Part shown: one piece after another, positions 44,161-56,100 of the stretch | Layout: each line of letters starts with the position of its first letter | Numbering within the stretch: the first letter of the stretch is position 1 | Assembly (NCBI RefSeq): GCF_963678635.1 | Contig: NC_087065.1 | Span: 20,775,480 to 20,839,479, forward strand | Length of the DNA: 64,000 nucleotides | Source of the DNA: Symsagittifera roscoffensis | Taxonomy: Eukaryota > Xenacoelomorpha > Acoela > Convolutidae | Reading direction: 5' to 3' | Position numbers and translations under genes: made by a program | The notes under the pieces: generated by a model | Databases searched by the model: none | What the model saw: the letters and a program-made list of their open reading frames with translations, nothing else | Told to the model about the DNA's origin: nothing

Positions 44161-45590
44161 CAGGGTGTTTCAAATAAACTGTAATTTTATAAAACCCTAT
44201 AACTTTTTTTTGAGAAGAGATAAATAAGTGGCGGAGATTTGAATATCTGATAAAATTGTTTTTATAAAAGATGCTGAAAGTGTCCGCCGTTTTGAGCAAC
44301 ACAGCTTTGTAATCTTTTCGTCAAATTTCTCAATGACTCTTCGATATTATCGGGCGTTATTGTATTTCGGGCATCTTCTACAGTTTGCATGAGTTCGTCA
44401 ATACTTCGTGGATTCGCACCATGAACAATTTTCCCCAGATGACCCCACAGCCAAAAATCCAGGTGATTCAGGTCCGGACTCTGAGGTGGCCAGGGTATAG
44501 GGGTTCGTCTACTTATAATTCTGTCGTTGAACTTTGTCCCAAGCCAACTGAGTACGCGTCCCGTGCAGTGACATGTGGCTCCGTCTTGCATAAACCATAT
44601 GCGCCTCAAGTTTCGTCGTTCTCGAAGGACTGGCCAGAGGTCGTGTTCCAGCATGTTCAGATACGAAAACTGGTTCAGTGTTATTGGTCGTTGCTGTTCG
44701 TCTACGAACCAAAACGGGCCAAGAACAGCTCCTTGAAGGAAACCCATCCAGCACATCACTTTCTTTTTGCCCTGGTACTTGCACTCCGCGTATTCTCTGG
44801 GGTTAACTAAACTCCATCTCCTATCGTTTTGAGAATTTGGAGAGCTGTCGAGCACCCACCACTTTTCGTCTGAGAAAATCACCCGTGATGTTAAATCTGC
44901 CGCTGTTTCAATCTTGCTCAAGCACCAGACACCAAAAGTAAGTCTCAAGCCGAAGTTCGTCTCTTTAATTTGGTGTGTTTTGAGCACTTTGTAGGGCTTC
45001 ATTTTGGCAGCTCTCGCGACTCTCCAAGTTGTGGTGCGGCTCAACCCCAAATCAGCTGCTGCTTTAGTTATTGAATCTTTAGGATGAAAATCAAAGTGTC
45101 ATATAATACTGGCATTTGCTTCATCGGTTCCTGGTAACCCCGTTCCTTTTCGATGCTGCCCTTGAAATTTCGATAACCCGCCTCTTTCTTGGAACCGTTT
45201 CCACACTCTGATAAACTGCGTAAGTTGAAGTGTTGATGCAACGCGTGGGGCAATGTAATATTCATTGATATATCTTCTCCGAACTTCAGTTGGGGATTCA
45301 TAAATTGCAAACAAACAAATGATCCGTTTTTCTTCGTTTACTGTGAAAACCATTTCGTTGTTTTCATTTACGTATGAACAAATAGTTTAAAAAATTTTTT
45401 GTTGCGTGGAAGCGTGAAATAGTTGAAAAATCGCGGGTATTCACTATCGAGTTCAATTCATCAACGCAGTTTTTGAGTTTTATCAAATCTCCGCCTGTTC
45501 TACATAATATCACCGAATTTGAAGTCGAACTGATCAACAGTTACGAAATGAGAAGCTTTTATAACATTACAGTTTATTTGAAACACCCTG
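44161..45590 (-). mobile_element. Tc1/mariner-superfamily transposon, full length
   Basis: The 1430-bp element has perfect 25-bp terminal inverted repeats (CAGGGTGTTTCAAATAAACT and five more bases, extending imperfectly to about 35 bp) and is flanked by TA on both sides (44159-44160 and 45591-45592), the target duplication of this superfamily. A single transposase gene on the minus strand fills most of it. Confidence 0.93.
44262..45353 (-). pseudogene. Tc1/mariner transposase with one internal stop
   Basis: One continuous frame of 363 codons starts MVFTVNEEKR. It has a helix-turn-helix region (ERGGLSKF.. and LGLSRTTTWRV) and the catalytic core: RVIFSDEKWW, IWFMQDGATCH and WPPQSPDLNHLDFWLWG. 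It ends at TGA after GGHFQHLL. The only break is a TGA at 45101-45099; the sequence on both sides is in the same frame. It resembles the DDD/E type of transposase often annotated in insects and other invertebrates. With one stop codon it is probably non-functional but young. Confidence 0.88.
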
Positions 45591-46537
45591 TAGTTTTAAA
45601 AGTATTTTTTGATATAGAAGCAACCTCGCAAACAGCCCTAAACATTTGAATTTCTAATCTCTTTCCATCTTTTTGTCGTATCAGTCGTCGCATCTGTCGT
45701 TTTTCTTTGACATTAAGAGTGATTCAAGCTGATCAGTTTTTTAAAAAAAAAAACGAATTTTAGTTCATAAAATTAAGATTCTAAGGATGTTTTCGAGGAT
45801 GCTTCTACAGCAAAAACACTTTTGAAACTAAAATCTTTTCAAATCGTTTCATCTAGATTGTGTCAAATTTTCAATCCCATATCGTAAGCATTTGAAAAGA
45901 AAACGACCAAAACGTGAAAAACATCGTTCATTTTCTTATTACAGAAAGTTGCCATTTTTTTGTTTAGAACTTGCTCCAAATCTTTTCTTTGTTCTGAATT
46001 AGTTCAGAGGTTGTTTCCGATAATCACTCAACCGTTAGGCACCATATTCTCACGCCTTAATGGTCTTTTATTTTCACTGCTCCAACTTTCATAACCACAA
46101 TTGCCACTGGTAGAATTCTAGAACAAAAAAGCGTACCTCAAAGTGACCGAAGAGCGACTCAATTAAAAAACGAACAACAATTTCTGCAAACTCTGCAGCT
46201 CATCACAGCAAACTCTGCACCTCAGCTTCCCCTTTCAGGGATTTGACCCCCTGCCGACCTAAATGGTCCCCTTTGTACATTTTTGCGATACTCATTTTTG
46301 GCTGACGAACCCTAAGAGTTTTCTAAAGCGCATTCGGTGCCAATATTTACTAATTTTGAGAGAGAAGGGCACGCCAAAAAGAACGCAAATTTTTTGGTCA
46401 AAGTTTTTCAAAATGTGCCTACCTAAAACGCTTTTTTTTTGGCTTTTTTCAAAATTTTGCCTGCGGCGCAGAAGTTTTGTCACAATACGGTCTTCATAGT
46501 GATTGTGAGGGCTCGGAAAGTCAGTGTGGTCGACCTA
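45591..46537. other. Intergenic; hAT-type fragment at right
   Basis: From about 46228 to 46530 the sequence matches hAT-type interior words (TTTCAGGGATTTGACCCCCT, CCTGCCGACCTAAATGG, GCGGCGCAGAAGTTTTGTC). The rest is AT-rich with no gene. Confidence 0.5.
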
Positions 46538-46985
46538 CAGGGGCGGATTCAGGGGGGGGGGGGGGCGTTTGGCGGACGCCCCCCCCCCCCCTCAGGGATT
46601 CGACCCCCTGCCGACCCAAAGGGTCCCCCCTTTGATACTTTTTCAGAAATCCATTTTTGGCCGACCGACCCTAAAATTTTTCTAAAGGCGCCTTCGGCGC
46701 CAATATATACTAACTTTGAGGGGGAGCGCGCGCCAGCGATTTTTTTGTCAAAATTTTTCAAAAAGTGCCCAAAAACGGCCCAAAAGTGCCCAGTATATGT
46801 TGGCTCCGCCCTCAAAATTAGTATATGTTGGCGCCTAAGGCGCTTTAGAAAAGTTTTAGGGTCAGTCATCAAATATGCATATCTCAAAATAAAACAAAGG
46901 GGGACCCTTTGGGCTGGCAGGGGGTCGAATTCCTGGGAAGGGGGAGTATGCACCGCCCTCCCCCCTCCCCCTAAATCCGCTGGTG
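46538..46985. mobile_element. hAT-type non-autonomous element, ends present, no duplication
   Basis: The left end is CAGGGGCGGATTCAGG and the right end on the other strand is CACCAGCGGATTTAGGGGG, the same pair as the 55969-56440 element. Long G and C runs (46551-46566 and 46578-46592) and GGCGCC words fill the interior. The flanking 8-mers do not match (TCGACCTA and ATACAAAC), so it may be chimeric or rearranged. The open frames here, on both strands, are repeat-derived. Confidence 0.7.
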
Positions 46986-47827
46986 ATACAAACCGTAATT
47001 TTTTTTTAAAATTCTAAAATGCAATTTAATGTGTTTTTGCTCAAAGCAGTTTAACATTAAGACCAAGTTAGGTCCTTCTAGGATTTGGACAGGAGCGTTT
47101 TTTTTTCTTCTGACAGGTTTTCCAAGTACAGCTGCTTAGATTTAAGAAAAAGAAATCATAGGTTTTGACTCTAACTTTACGCAAAAAAGACTCCCAGGTT
47201 GACCAAAAATGTTTATCATACAATTTTGTACACTTCCATAGATACAGAGAATGTTAAGGAAACTCAAAGATAAGCATTTTTTCATAAATGAAATTGATGA
47301 CAAGCATTTCTTTATAAACCTATAAGTTGTTTTTTTTATTTTAATTCTTAAACTTTTTTGGATGTGTTCCTCAAAACTAGAGTCACCAAAGAGTTGATTG
47401 TCTGGCATTTTCAAAGTTGATTGTTTTTAAATTTAGATTTTTCCAGTTATCAGACATTGATCAAGGCATACATAAACCTTTCATAGAAAAGAAATAGGAG
47501 TTTTTAGCTTGTTTGAAAAAAGTTATCCAGAGAAACGGAAAAAAAACTGCAGATTCTTCTCATATAATTCCATACATCAAATTTACGGGAAAATGCTAAT
47601 TATACAATTTTCATACATTTTCGATAAAATCATTGAAAAAAGAAAGGGGCAATTTCAATAATACTTGGAAAAATTTTTGTTGTCGCCATTTAATTTATCA
47701 CCAGAGTGTTTTATTTGGTTCAAATAGACGCAGAAACTAGTTAGAACCTTTTTTCAATGTTTTTTGATAATGTATGAAAATTTTATGACTAGCATTTTTC
47801 CGAAAATATGATGTATGGAATTGTATG
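46986..47827. other. Intergenic, no gene seen
   Basis: This is AT-rich sequence with no recognisable feature apart from the target-site copy of the hAT element at its right end. Confidence 0.4.
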
Positions 47828-49479
47828 CAGGGGCGAATTTAGGGGGGGGGGGGCAATTTACCTAATTTTTTCAAAGGGCGCCTTTGGTGCTGGTGTCTTT
47901 GGCCTTTATTTCCTTTATTTTGAATGCGTCTTTTTTGAGGCCTCAATATGGACTCATTTTTGACTCGAGGCCTGCCTCATTCGCAGTAAATATTCCCCAT
48001 TCAAAACTACCAGGCTCATTCTAAAATCTTCGACAGGACAGGGACATCAAATTTGCACTGCTGGACAACCCCAACAAACCCCCACTGCAAGTCTGGCCAC
48101 ACTAATTTGTGACGAAACAGGGAAAACAAGAAAAGCGAACTCTTAGCCCCCAGCACCTGGAAAGATACCAGTTCCTCCATGATACAAGAGGGACTCTACT
48201 GCCGCTTCTGCTTCTGCTTTGCTGACCGGGAAGAGACAAAGAAATCGGGGGGCTCAGCAGAGATTCAGCTGGTCAACAAGCCGTTCAAGAAGTTTGCACG
48301 CCTCTCAAACTACTTGGATCCACATCAGAAAACAGCCCATCACAAGAAATTACTGGAGAAAGCGCAGGCCTTCCTTGAGTATGTCAGAAACCCAAACAGG
48401 AACATCGATCGCGCAACTGGATCGCGCAGTTGCAAAAGAAATGGAGAAAAACGAGAAGATTCTGGTTCAGTCAAGGTTGAACGACATGATGATGTTCTGA
48501 CTTTTATCCAGCTGAAGCATTCCATTGAAGCTACGCTAGAAGACATCAGCAGTTGGCCTGGGGAAAGCTGTGCTTCTGACTGCTGTGATCAGACTGCGGC
48601 TAGCATGATGCGGTCAAAGTTCTTGATTGCCCTGATGTCTATGAAGCACCTGCTGGAGCGACTAAAGCTACCAGCATTGCTCTTCAGGGACCTTCGCTAG
48701 AATTGCCTCAGTCGATGGATCACAGTCGGACTTGCGTCACCTCTTTCAACATTGGCGCGATGGTGAAGGCAACGGCCGCTACGAAAAAGTCCATTCTGCA
48801 AAGCTTGGCGATATTCAAATAGAGGGCAGAAGAGGCAGACCTCCTGTAGCATCATCGGCTTATGATCACTTCAGGCAGACCGTTTACCTGCCCTTTCTTG
48901 ACTTTTCTTGATGGATCTCAAGGAACGCTTCGATGGAGCAACCTTTTCTTGTGTTCAAGTGTTCAAGCTGCTACCCCGTTGGATAAGTGAAAAGGATGCA
49001 AAGGAGGAAGATTTTGATGATATGGTCCAGTTATACGAAGGAGTACTTACAAATGGTGACTTCCCCAGCAAGTTCGAAGTTTGGAAAAACATGTGGCGCT
49101 TCCCCCTGTACGCCGATACACCATAAACCTTCTCAGCTGCACTCAGAGTGTGTCAGAAAGCCACAATGCCAATAATATTTGCTTTCCTCCAGATTGGTGC
49201 TACCCTCCCAGTGACTGTATGCACTGCTGAGCGCTTTTTCGAGCATAAAACTACTAAAAAGTTACCTGCGCTCCAATATGAAGGAGGACCGACTCTCAAA
49301 CTTGGCGCTGATTTACATCCACAAAGATGTAGAAATCAAAGTGGAAGAGGTCATCGACAGATTTGCTGCAAAAATAGAAGACTCAATTTTGTTTAATTTT
49401 CTTTATTTTCTTATTGCAAATAAATCTCTGTTAAAATTTTTCTTCACCCCCCCTCAAGAAAATCCTAGATCCGCCCCTG
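47828..49479 (+). mobile_element. hAT transposon, internally deleted, 8-bp target duplication
   Basis: It is flanked by a perfect 8-bp repeat ATTGTATG (47820-47827 and 49480-49487). The left end is CAGGGGCGAATTTAGGGGGG and the right end, read inward, is CAGGGGCGGATCTAGGATTT. The 1652-bp element encodes a broken transposase (separate entry). Its right end is almost the same as the left ends of the G-rich non-autonomous copies at 39790, 46538 and 55969, so it is a candidate for the parent family. Confidence 0.9.
48179..49396 (+). pseudogene. hAT-family transposase, fragmented
   Basis: The N-terminal frame (48179-48700) has a TTF/BED-like zinc-binding region (GLYCRFCFCFADRE.. with HHKKLLEK downstream). 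The C-terminal part is spread over several frames. One (48908-49126) has LMDLKERFDG-type and LPRWISEKDA segments. Near 49200-49390 it encodes the hAT dimerisation motif, seen as TVCTAERFF in one frame and LRSNMKEDRLSNLALIYIHK in another. Frameshifts and stops break it, and the central catalytic part appears to be missing, which fits the short length of the element. It resembles ZMYM1-like hAT proteins. Confidence 0.8.
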
Positions 49480-50184
49480 ATTGTATGATAAGCATTTCCG
49501 GTGTATGGAATTGTAAGATAAGCATTTCGGTTTATGGAGGTCAACCCGGGCTTGGGCTAAATTTAAGGCTTGAAATTCAATTTCACCATGTTTTGAATTA
49601 CTTTGAAGATCGATTGCTATGATCGAATTTCAGTTACAACCCATTTCTTCATGCTCTAATAGTTTTTTATATTCACTGCTATATCTAACTGTTATTACCT
49701 CAAAAGCCACTTGAAAAAGCATAGTCATTAAAAACAGATTACATTGTCATTTAAGCTTAAGACTAATTTATAAATTACGAAAGCCATCTGTAAACTTCGC
49801 TTTATGTTAGTTTAAGCTTCAGTCAAACAATTTATCTTACGAGGTCTGACCATATTGTATATTACTAGTATATAGGTATTATATATAACGATAGCAATGG
49901 CCAAACATATTTCATCAATTCAGAACCTAAACGTATATGCAAAACATCTGAAGGCAACTTAGATAAGAAGTTACCATCATAATAACCATCATTCGCGAAG
50001 GTAGTTAGTAATAATAAATATTTTAATAAATTTTCGAAAACATTAATTTGTAGAAAATCACTTCAACGATTTCTCCTTCTACGCAAAGAAAAAGGAAATG
50101 TAGACTGAATATCGCGAGGATTCCGAGTTTTCTTGCAAGTTTTGTTCTTCTTTGTTTACTTCCTTCGATCATATTTTATTAATT
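49480..50184. other. Flank of the calcyphosine-like gene
   Basis: No gene is visible. The part before 50185 should carry the 5' UTR and promoter of the calcyphosine-like gene, but I cannot identify an element. Confidence 0.35.
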
Positions 50185-53100
50185 ATGGACCACGTGCAAT
50201 CTGAAGGTGAGGAAACGGTAGCCACAAAACCATACCATTACCAAATGGTAAGTTGTTCACACTTCCGTTTAGGTTTCACCTTATCAACCATTCCAACCGA
50301 CTCTATTATGAGCAAGAATACAATTAGTTCAACATAAGGGCCGTTTATGTCTTTGGTCATTTTTATGTAAAGGGTTCCTAATACACCTATAACTTCCAAT
50401 GAGAAGAATCAGCAACTTAAGTCCTATTTCAGCTATTGGGGTTTAAGATTTCGCGACAACAACTATTGCACTAGTAAATAGGGACAAAAACGTTTATGGA
50501 AGTATTGGTAAACTTTAGAGCATTTGGGAAATGGTTTGTGACCGTAAAGCTGCTCGGCCAGCCCAGGAAAACATAGTTTCAAGCATAAGGGTTTTTATCT
50601 CCCTCTGCAAACTTTGCAAACAGCTACTTATTTGATTGTCTGCGAAGTAAATTTACTTTACTAAGGACAGAAGACTCATTTCAAGTTCGCGTAAGTGTAT
50701 GTCATTGTAATTTGAGGCTAGCCAGAACACAATTGAGTCACTTTCAATTTTTGTCCAAAATCTTTAAAAAAACACGGTTATGTTTCTTTTAAAAATTTAA
50801 GACTAAAGAACTGGCAGATTGCTTCAGAGCTCAAAAAACGGATATTCCCAATAGAGTACTAAAAATTATATCTTTGAATCGTATAGCCACAATAGCATCA
50901 GGGGCTTAGAAAAATTAGCCCCAAAACAGCTGTTCAAAGATTTTAATAGTATTAAAACAGAAAACGAAAAAACAGAAACGAAAATCTACTCTGTTTTTTT
51001 TTTGTAGTTTCTCATTTTAAATTTATTATCTCATTCGATAAAAACAAAATTGGCATCACGTCAAAGCGAAATAAAATTGGCATCTTTGAACGTGTTTCTC
51101 TCAAATTGGGCTGGGCACAAAGTTTTGAGAACAAAAATTGCTCAAAACATCAGCAGAATTAAAATGATGCAATTTATGCTAATTTGGGTAATAAAGTGGG
51201 TCAATTTTGGCTTTTTATAGTCAATCCAATTTTGCATTTATACTGCCGAATTTAACGAACAAATTATCCAGTGATTTATCCTATTATATAGACTCTTACA
51301 TATTTTATCCGATCAACTATATGAAAACTTTTTTCGGACAACAATTCAGTATCGAAGAAAAGAGCTTTTGTTTCGTTTTTAAACAATCTTAGAACGGAGA
51401 GTGAGGTAATTCCTTAAATTAAGTGACTTTGAGCAATAAAAGCAATCAAATATTTAATTTGTTGCGCCAATGAACTATTTTTTTAATGCTGATTTAGTTC
51501 CTTCACCACTCGAAAAGATAGGACTGCGCAAAAAATAAAAAATTGAAAAAAAAACCTTTAAATTTCAATTTTCTAATTATATTTTGATTGCATCAGAAAT
51601 AAAATTGGTCAAAAATATCTGTGATATTTGCACAAAACACAATTATTGCTCCAACCATTTGAAAAATGTGAATAAACTTTGTTTTCGGGGTGTTTGAGTT
51701 TTTTTTTTGTTCCGACCATTGAAAAAGAGGAGGAACTTTGTATTCGGTTGTTTTAGTTTTTTTCCTTTTTTGTTTTCCACGCAAAATCGGGTACCTCAAA
51801 ATAATCAACAGAACGAATCAAATGATACATCAAACTGAAACCCTTTCAGTCATGATTCGAATGAAATTTAAAAATTATTAAAATTTTTAAAAGTATCGAG
51901 AAAAACTGGTGTATAATTTTTGATTTTTATTTCAACTTTGAGCGAAAAAAGCAGCCTAGCACGCTTCCAACAGCCTATCTATGCTGAATTTAAGCCCTTA
52001 AATCTTAGTTCATCAGCGCCAATTTGGGAACCTAGAAATTCAAAAAAAATTTAAAAATCAGCAAAAATATTTGAAAAAAAAAGTTGAAACTTTTTTTTAA
52101 ATTTTTTTTTAGTTTTACCAGTCATTTTTCCAAAAAAAGTTTTCCAACTTGCTTATATACCTATGAATGTCGAACATGCATACATTATGGTTTTTCGTTG
52201 ATTCTTTTCATCACACCACATAGAAAAAACACTAATTTGAAAACAATATATACATTTTTTGTAGTTTTTAAAGACTATGATCGGAACATTGTGCTACTTG
52301 CATAGTATCCTTGTTCTTGTTTTGATTTTAATTTGAGAGAAAAAACTTCAAAAAAATTTCCATCAGGTGGTTCAAGCAATTTGAATTGCATTTCGATTTT
52401 TCTAAATTATTGCAAAACAACAACTGAGAGTTGATTCTTCTGATTTCTCGTTTACACCCAATGATTCAAGTACAGTCAATCCTAATTATGTTTTATAAAA
52501 TGGAGTGTCCTAGAAAACCATATACACAACTCCCACAAAAATCAAACAGCTCCGCATAACTTGTAAAAGTTTTTATTCTTTTTTGTTTATTTGGATTCAA
52601 AGATTTGAATTTTTTTTTGAATAATTCATTGAATTGTGGCTCTCTTATTTACCGTGTAGCTTAAACCGATATATATTTATATAGAATAAGGTTAAAAAGT
52701 TAATTTTTCATACATTATTTGCTTTGTATCGTTTTCTTAATGACTTTTTGCTCATGTCTCGCCTACAGTTTTGTGCTTGCCTCACTAGCATTTACTTAAT
52801 GGGCGCACTTAAAATTGGAAATTTAGCTTTGAGATAATTTTTGCTTTGTAGCATTGTTTCTTGATAAAATTTTGCCTATGTAGTGAAGTTCTACAAGAAA
52901 TGGGCAAAATGCTCCATGTGCTTCGCTTCAATATTAAATAGTTAGACCACTATTTTAGTTGCACTTAAAAGCACACTTTGACTACTTTTTCGGGCTGTTG
53001 CCGCACTGGAGTTCCATGGATGATAATCGATTATATTGTCATTTTATAGTCAGTATCTATAAAATTACAAAACTAATCGATTATAATCCATCAAAAATGG

Positions 53101-56100
53101 ATTATAATCCATTATTTTTTATATCATTATAATACATTATAATAGATTATAATCGATTATAATCCATTAAAAATGGATTATATTTTTCATAATTTTAATG
53201 CCAATGTAATCTCTTTTAATCGGTTATAATCAATTATAATGGACTTTTTCGATAGATTAGTCATGAAATTTACAACTTTTTTCATGAAATTTAGATTAGT
53301 CATGAAATTTACGCCCCACCTCCCTGCCAGTTTACCACAACCGCCAATTATAATGGATTTTAATTGGTGTATAATCCATTATAATGGTTTTTAATTGGAT
53401 TATAATCCATTATAATGGATTTTAATGGATTGTGATTTTACGAAAATGATCGATTATAATGACAATATAATGGATTTCGTGGTCTAAATTTGCCACAATA
53501 ATGGATTATAATGACAACATTTTAGACCACAATTTTCCATTATAATCGTTTATAATCCATGGAACTTCGGTGCGGGTTGGCCTTGGGTTGTCTCAAGCTT
53601 GCTATTTCGACTTGTGCAGAACAAGTGATTTTTTAAAATGGTTTTGTTTAACAATCTTCTCCACGAAATGACTTTCATCTTTTGTGCCTTTATTAAGCAA
53701 ATGTAAATACTAGTAGTGCAAACGACGAAAGTCACAAGAAGCACTGATTTAACGATATTATACTGCTTTCGCTCAATCTAAGCGCACCCTACTTGACGAA
53801 GATGACCAATTTTGCAAGATCTTGTAAAATTCGTGTAGAAATGATCTACCGTTTAAGATTTTTTTTGTAAGGTTATCTTGCAAAATCTTGCAAAATTCTT
53901 ACAATATCTTAAAAAATTCACCATCAGTTTTCCGACCGAATTATGCTCTAAGTTATTGTAAGATTTTTGCAAGATCCTACAAGATAGCTTGCAATTTCAC
54001 GTAGCATGTTCTGGTAATGTTGCTAGCGCAAAAAAAAGAGTCATGTGAACTAAACAGTCTGGTTATTATAAAATGATCAAAAAAGGTGTTCAAAGCAAGC
54101 TGAAAGTCTGAAAGCAAGCGCGCCATCTTCGACATATCTTTCGGTACTATCTGCCCATTGTTTGTGTTTTTACGTTTTTGCGAAGAAAAACCCAAAACCA
54201 CATTTGGTATTCTACATAGGTGGTTGGAGCATTTAACAATTAATTGAGGGTTCTGCGATTCGCAGAGGATCTATGAAAAGCTATCAGGCCTCTCTGAGCA
54301 TAGTTTGTTTCTATTAATTCCCCACGTTCCTGACGGAGTAATTTTGTTGAGCGAACTTTTTTTTGCAACTCAAGCCCTTTGTTTTTGCATCTGGAACTTT
54401 CATTTGATACCACCATTGCAACCGAAATTAGTCAGGCTGTGATAGAACTGAAGCTAGAGGTCAGGTGAGAGATCATCCTCACATACATCATTGCCATGGC
54501 AGGGGATCGAGTACACGATCTGACGATACCAAAGTGATCGATTTACCACTATGCTAAGTGCTATTGTATGTTTGATGATCTCAAACTTAATATTAGGTGA
54601 TGATATCGGGAGGAGCTAACATCCTGAGCCAGAGTCAGCTGAGGGCAAAGGTGAGGCATATGTTGACGCAGAGTACAGACCCAGTAGAGAGGATCAGACT
54701 GACTGCCCTGCTGAGGGGTCCAGGGGGCATCAGAGACATAGGCAGGATATTCAGGAACATGGATGACGACAACAGTGGACAGATCAGTTTCTCCGAATTC
54801 CAGCAAGGTGGGTAGTGCTAAGAGGGAAAGGTTAAGCAAAGCATCCCTCAACAGTTTTAAGATCAAAATTAGGAAAAATGAAAGAGATTTTAAAGGTCGA
54901 AATTTTGAAAAAAGCCAATCAGGGGTCATTTTAGAGGAGAAGGGGTTAGAATCTTTTCTCTGGATTTGACTATTTCCCATTATATAGCCCCTCATAGTTG
55001 TATAAGATCACAGTTTGACTCCGGATTTGACTATTTCCCATTATAGCCCCCATATGTGTAAGATCACAGTTTAGAGGCTGAATTTTTTGCTTACTGAAGC
55101 TGTGTGGCTATTATGGGAAAGAGCCATGAACTCAACACCCTTGCCACCTATGGGCTTCCTTTCTTTTGTACTAATTATGGCTCTATCGCGGCTCGACACT
55201 ATAATTTTTCTGATATGCCATCGGCGCCAATATATGCTACTTGAAAGAGGCAAATGAGAGCCAAAAAAGTGATGTTAGCGGAAAAATTTCAACAATTTTG
55301 ATTTTGAAAATTCCCCGATTACTACGAGAAATACTACATCTAATCATGAGGCCAATACATGCAATTCATCCACTCTACTTTTTTTCAAAATTGGAATGAA
55401 TATTTTATCATGCTCAGGAGTGACAGCGATAGGGTGTGTGCTGGATCATTGCGAAATGCAGAAAGCCTACGACCAAATCGATTCAGACCACTCAGGTGAC
55501 TGGAAAAAGAAAACATCTTTATAATCTGAGTTGACTCAAAGTATTCAACATTTAAACTAAACTTATATTGTATACTTGGAAACAAAGGAATCAAAAATGA
55601 ATTGAAGAAAATTGCCCCGTTGTAAAAAATAAATATTTGATCTACGTGTCCATGTGACTTTTATGCACAATGGTTCAGGCAGTATCAGCTACGAAGAGTT
55701 CCTGGAGAATCTGCGTGACAAAATCATGAACAGTATACGGGAGCGAATGGTGCAGGAGGCATTTAAGAAGCTGGACAAAGACGGGTCAGGGTGTCTGACG
55801 ATCGAAGACCTGCGAGGAGTGTGTGACGTCAGTGGACATCCCAAGATACTCTCGGGCGATTGGACAGAAGAGCAGGCACTGGAACAGTTCCTATGTGAGT
55901 TGATACGCTGTGAAGTTTATTTCATCACATCACTTTTAACTATCTTTTTATGCTGAAAGTATTATAATCAGGGGCGGATATAGGTTTTTCTCGAGGGGGG
56001 GGGGGGGGAGGGGGGGGGGGAGCATAAATTTTGTCGACTTTTTTTTAGGTCGACCCAGTTGATACTCTGAGCTTTCCTAAATCACTAAAAAGACCCCATT

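Noticed and set aside
46439-47017. 192-codon plus-strand frame with GGRPPPPS segment
   Set aside because: It is the translation of G/C runs inside a hAT-type non-autonomous element.
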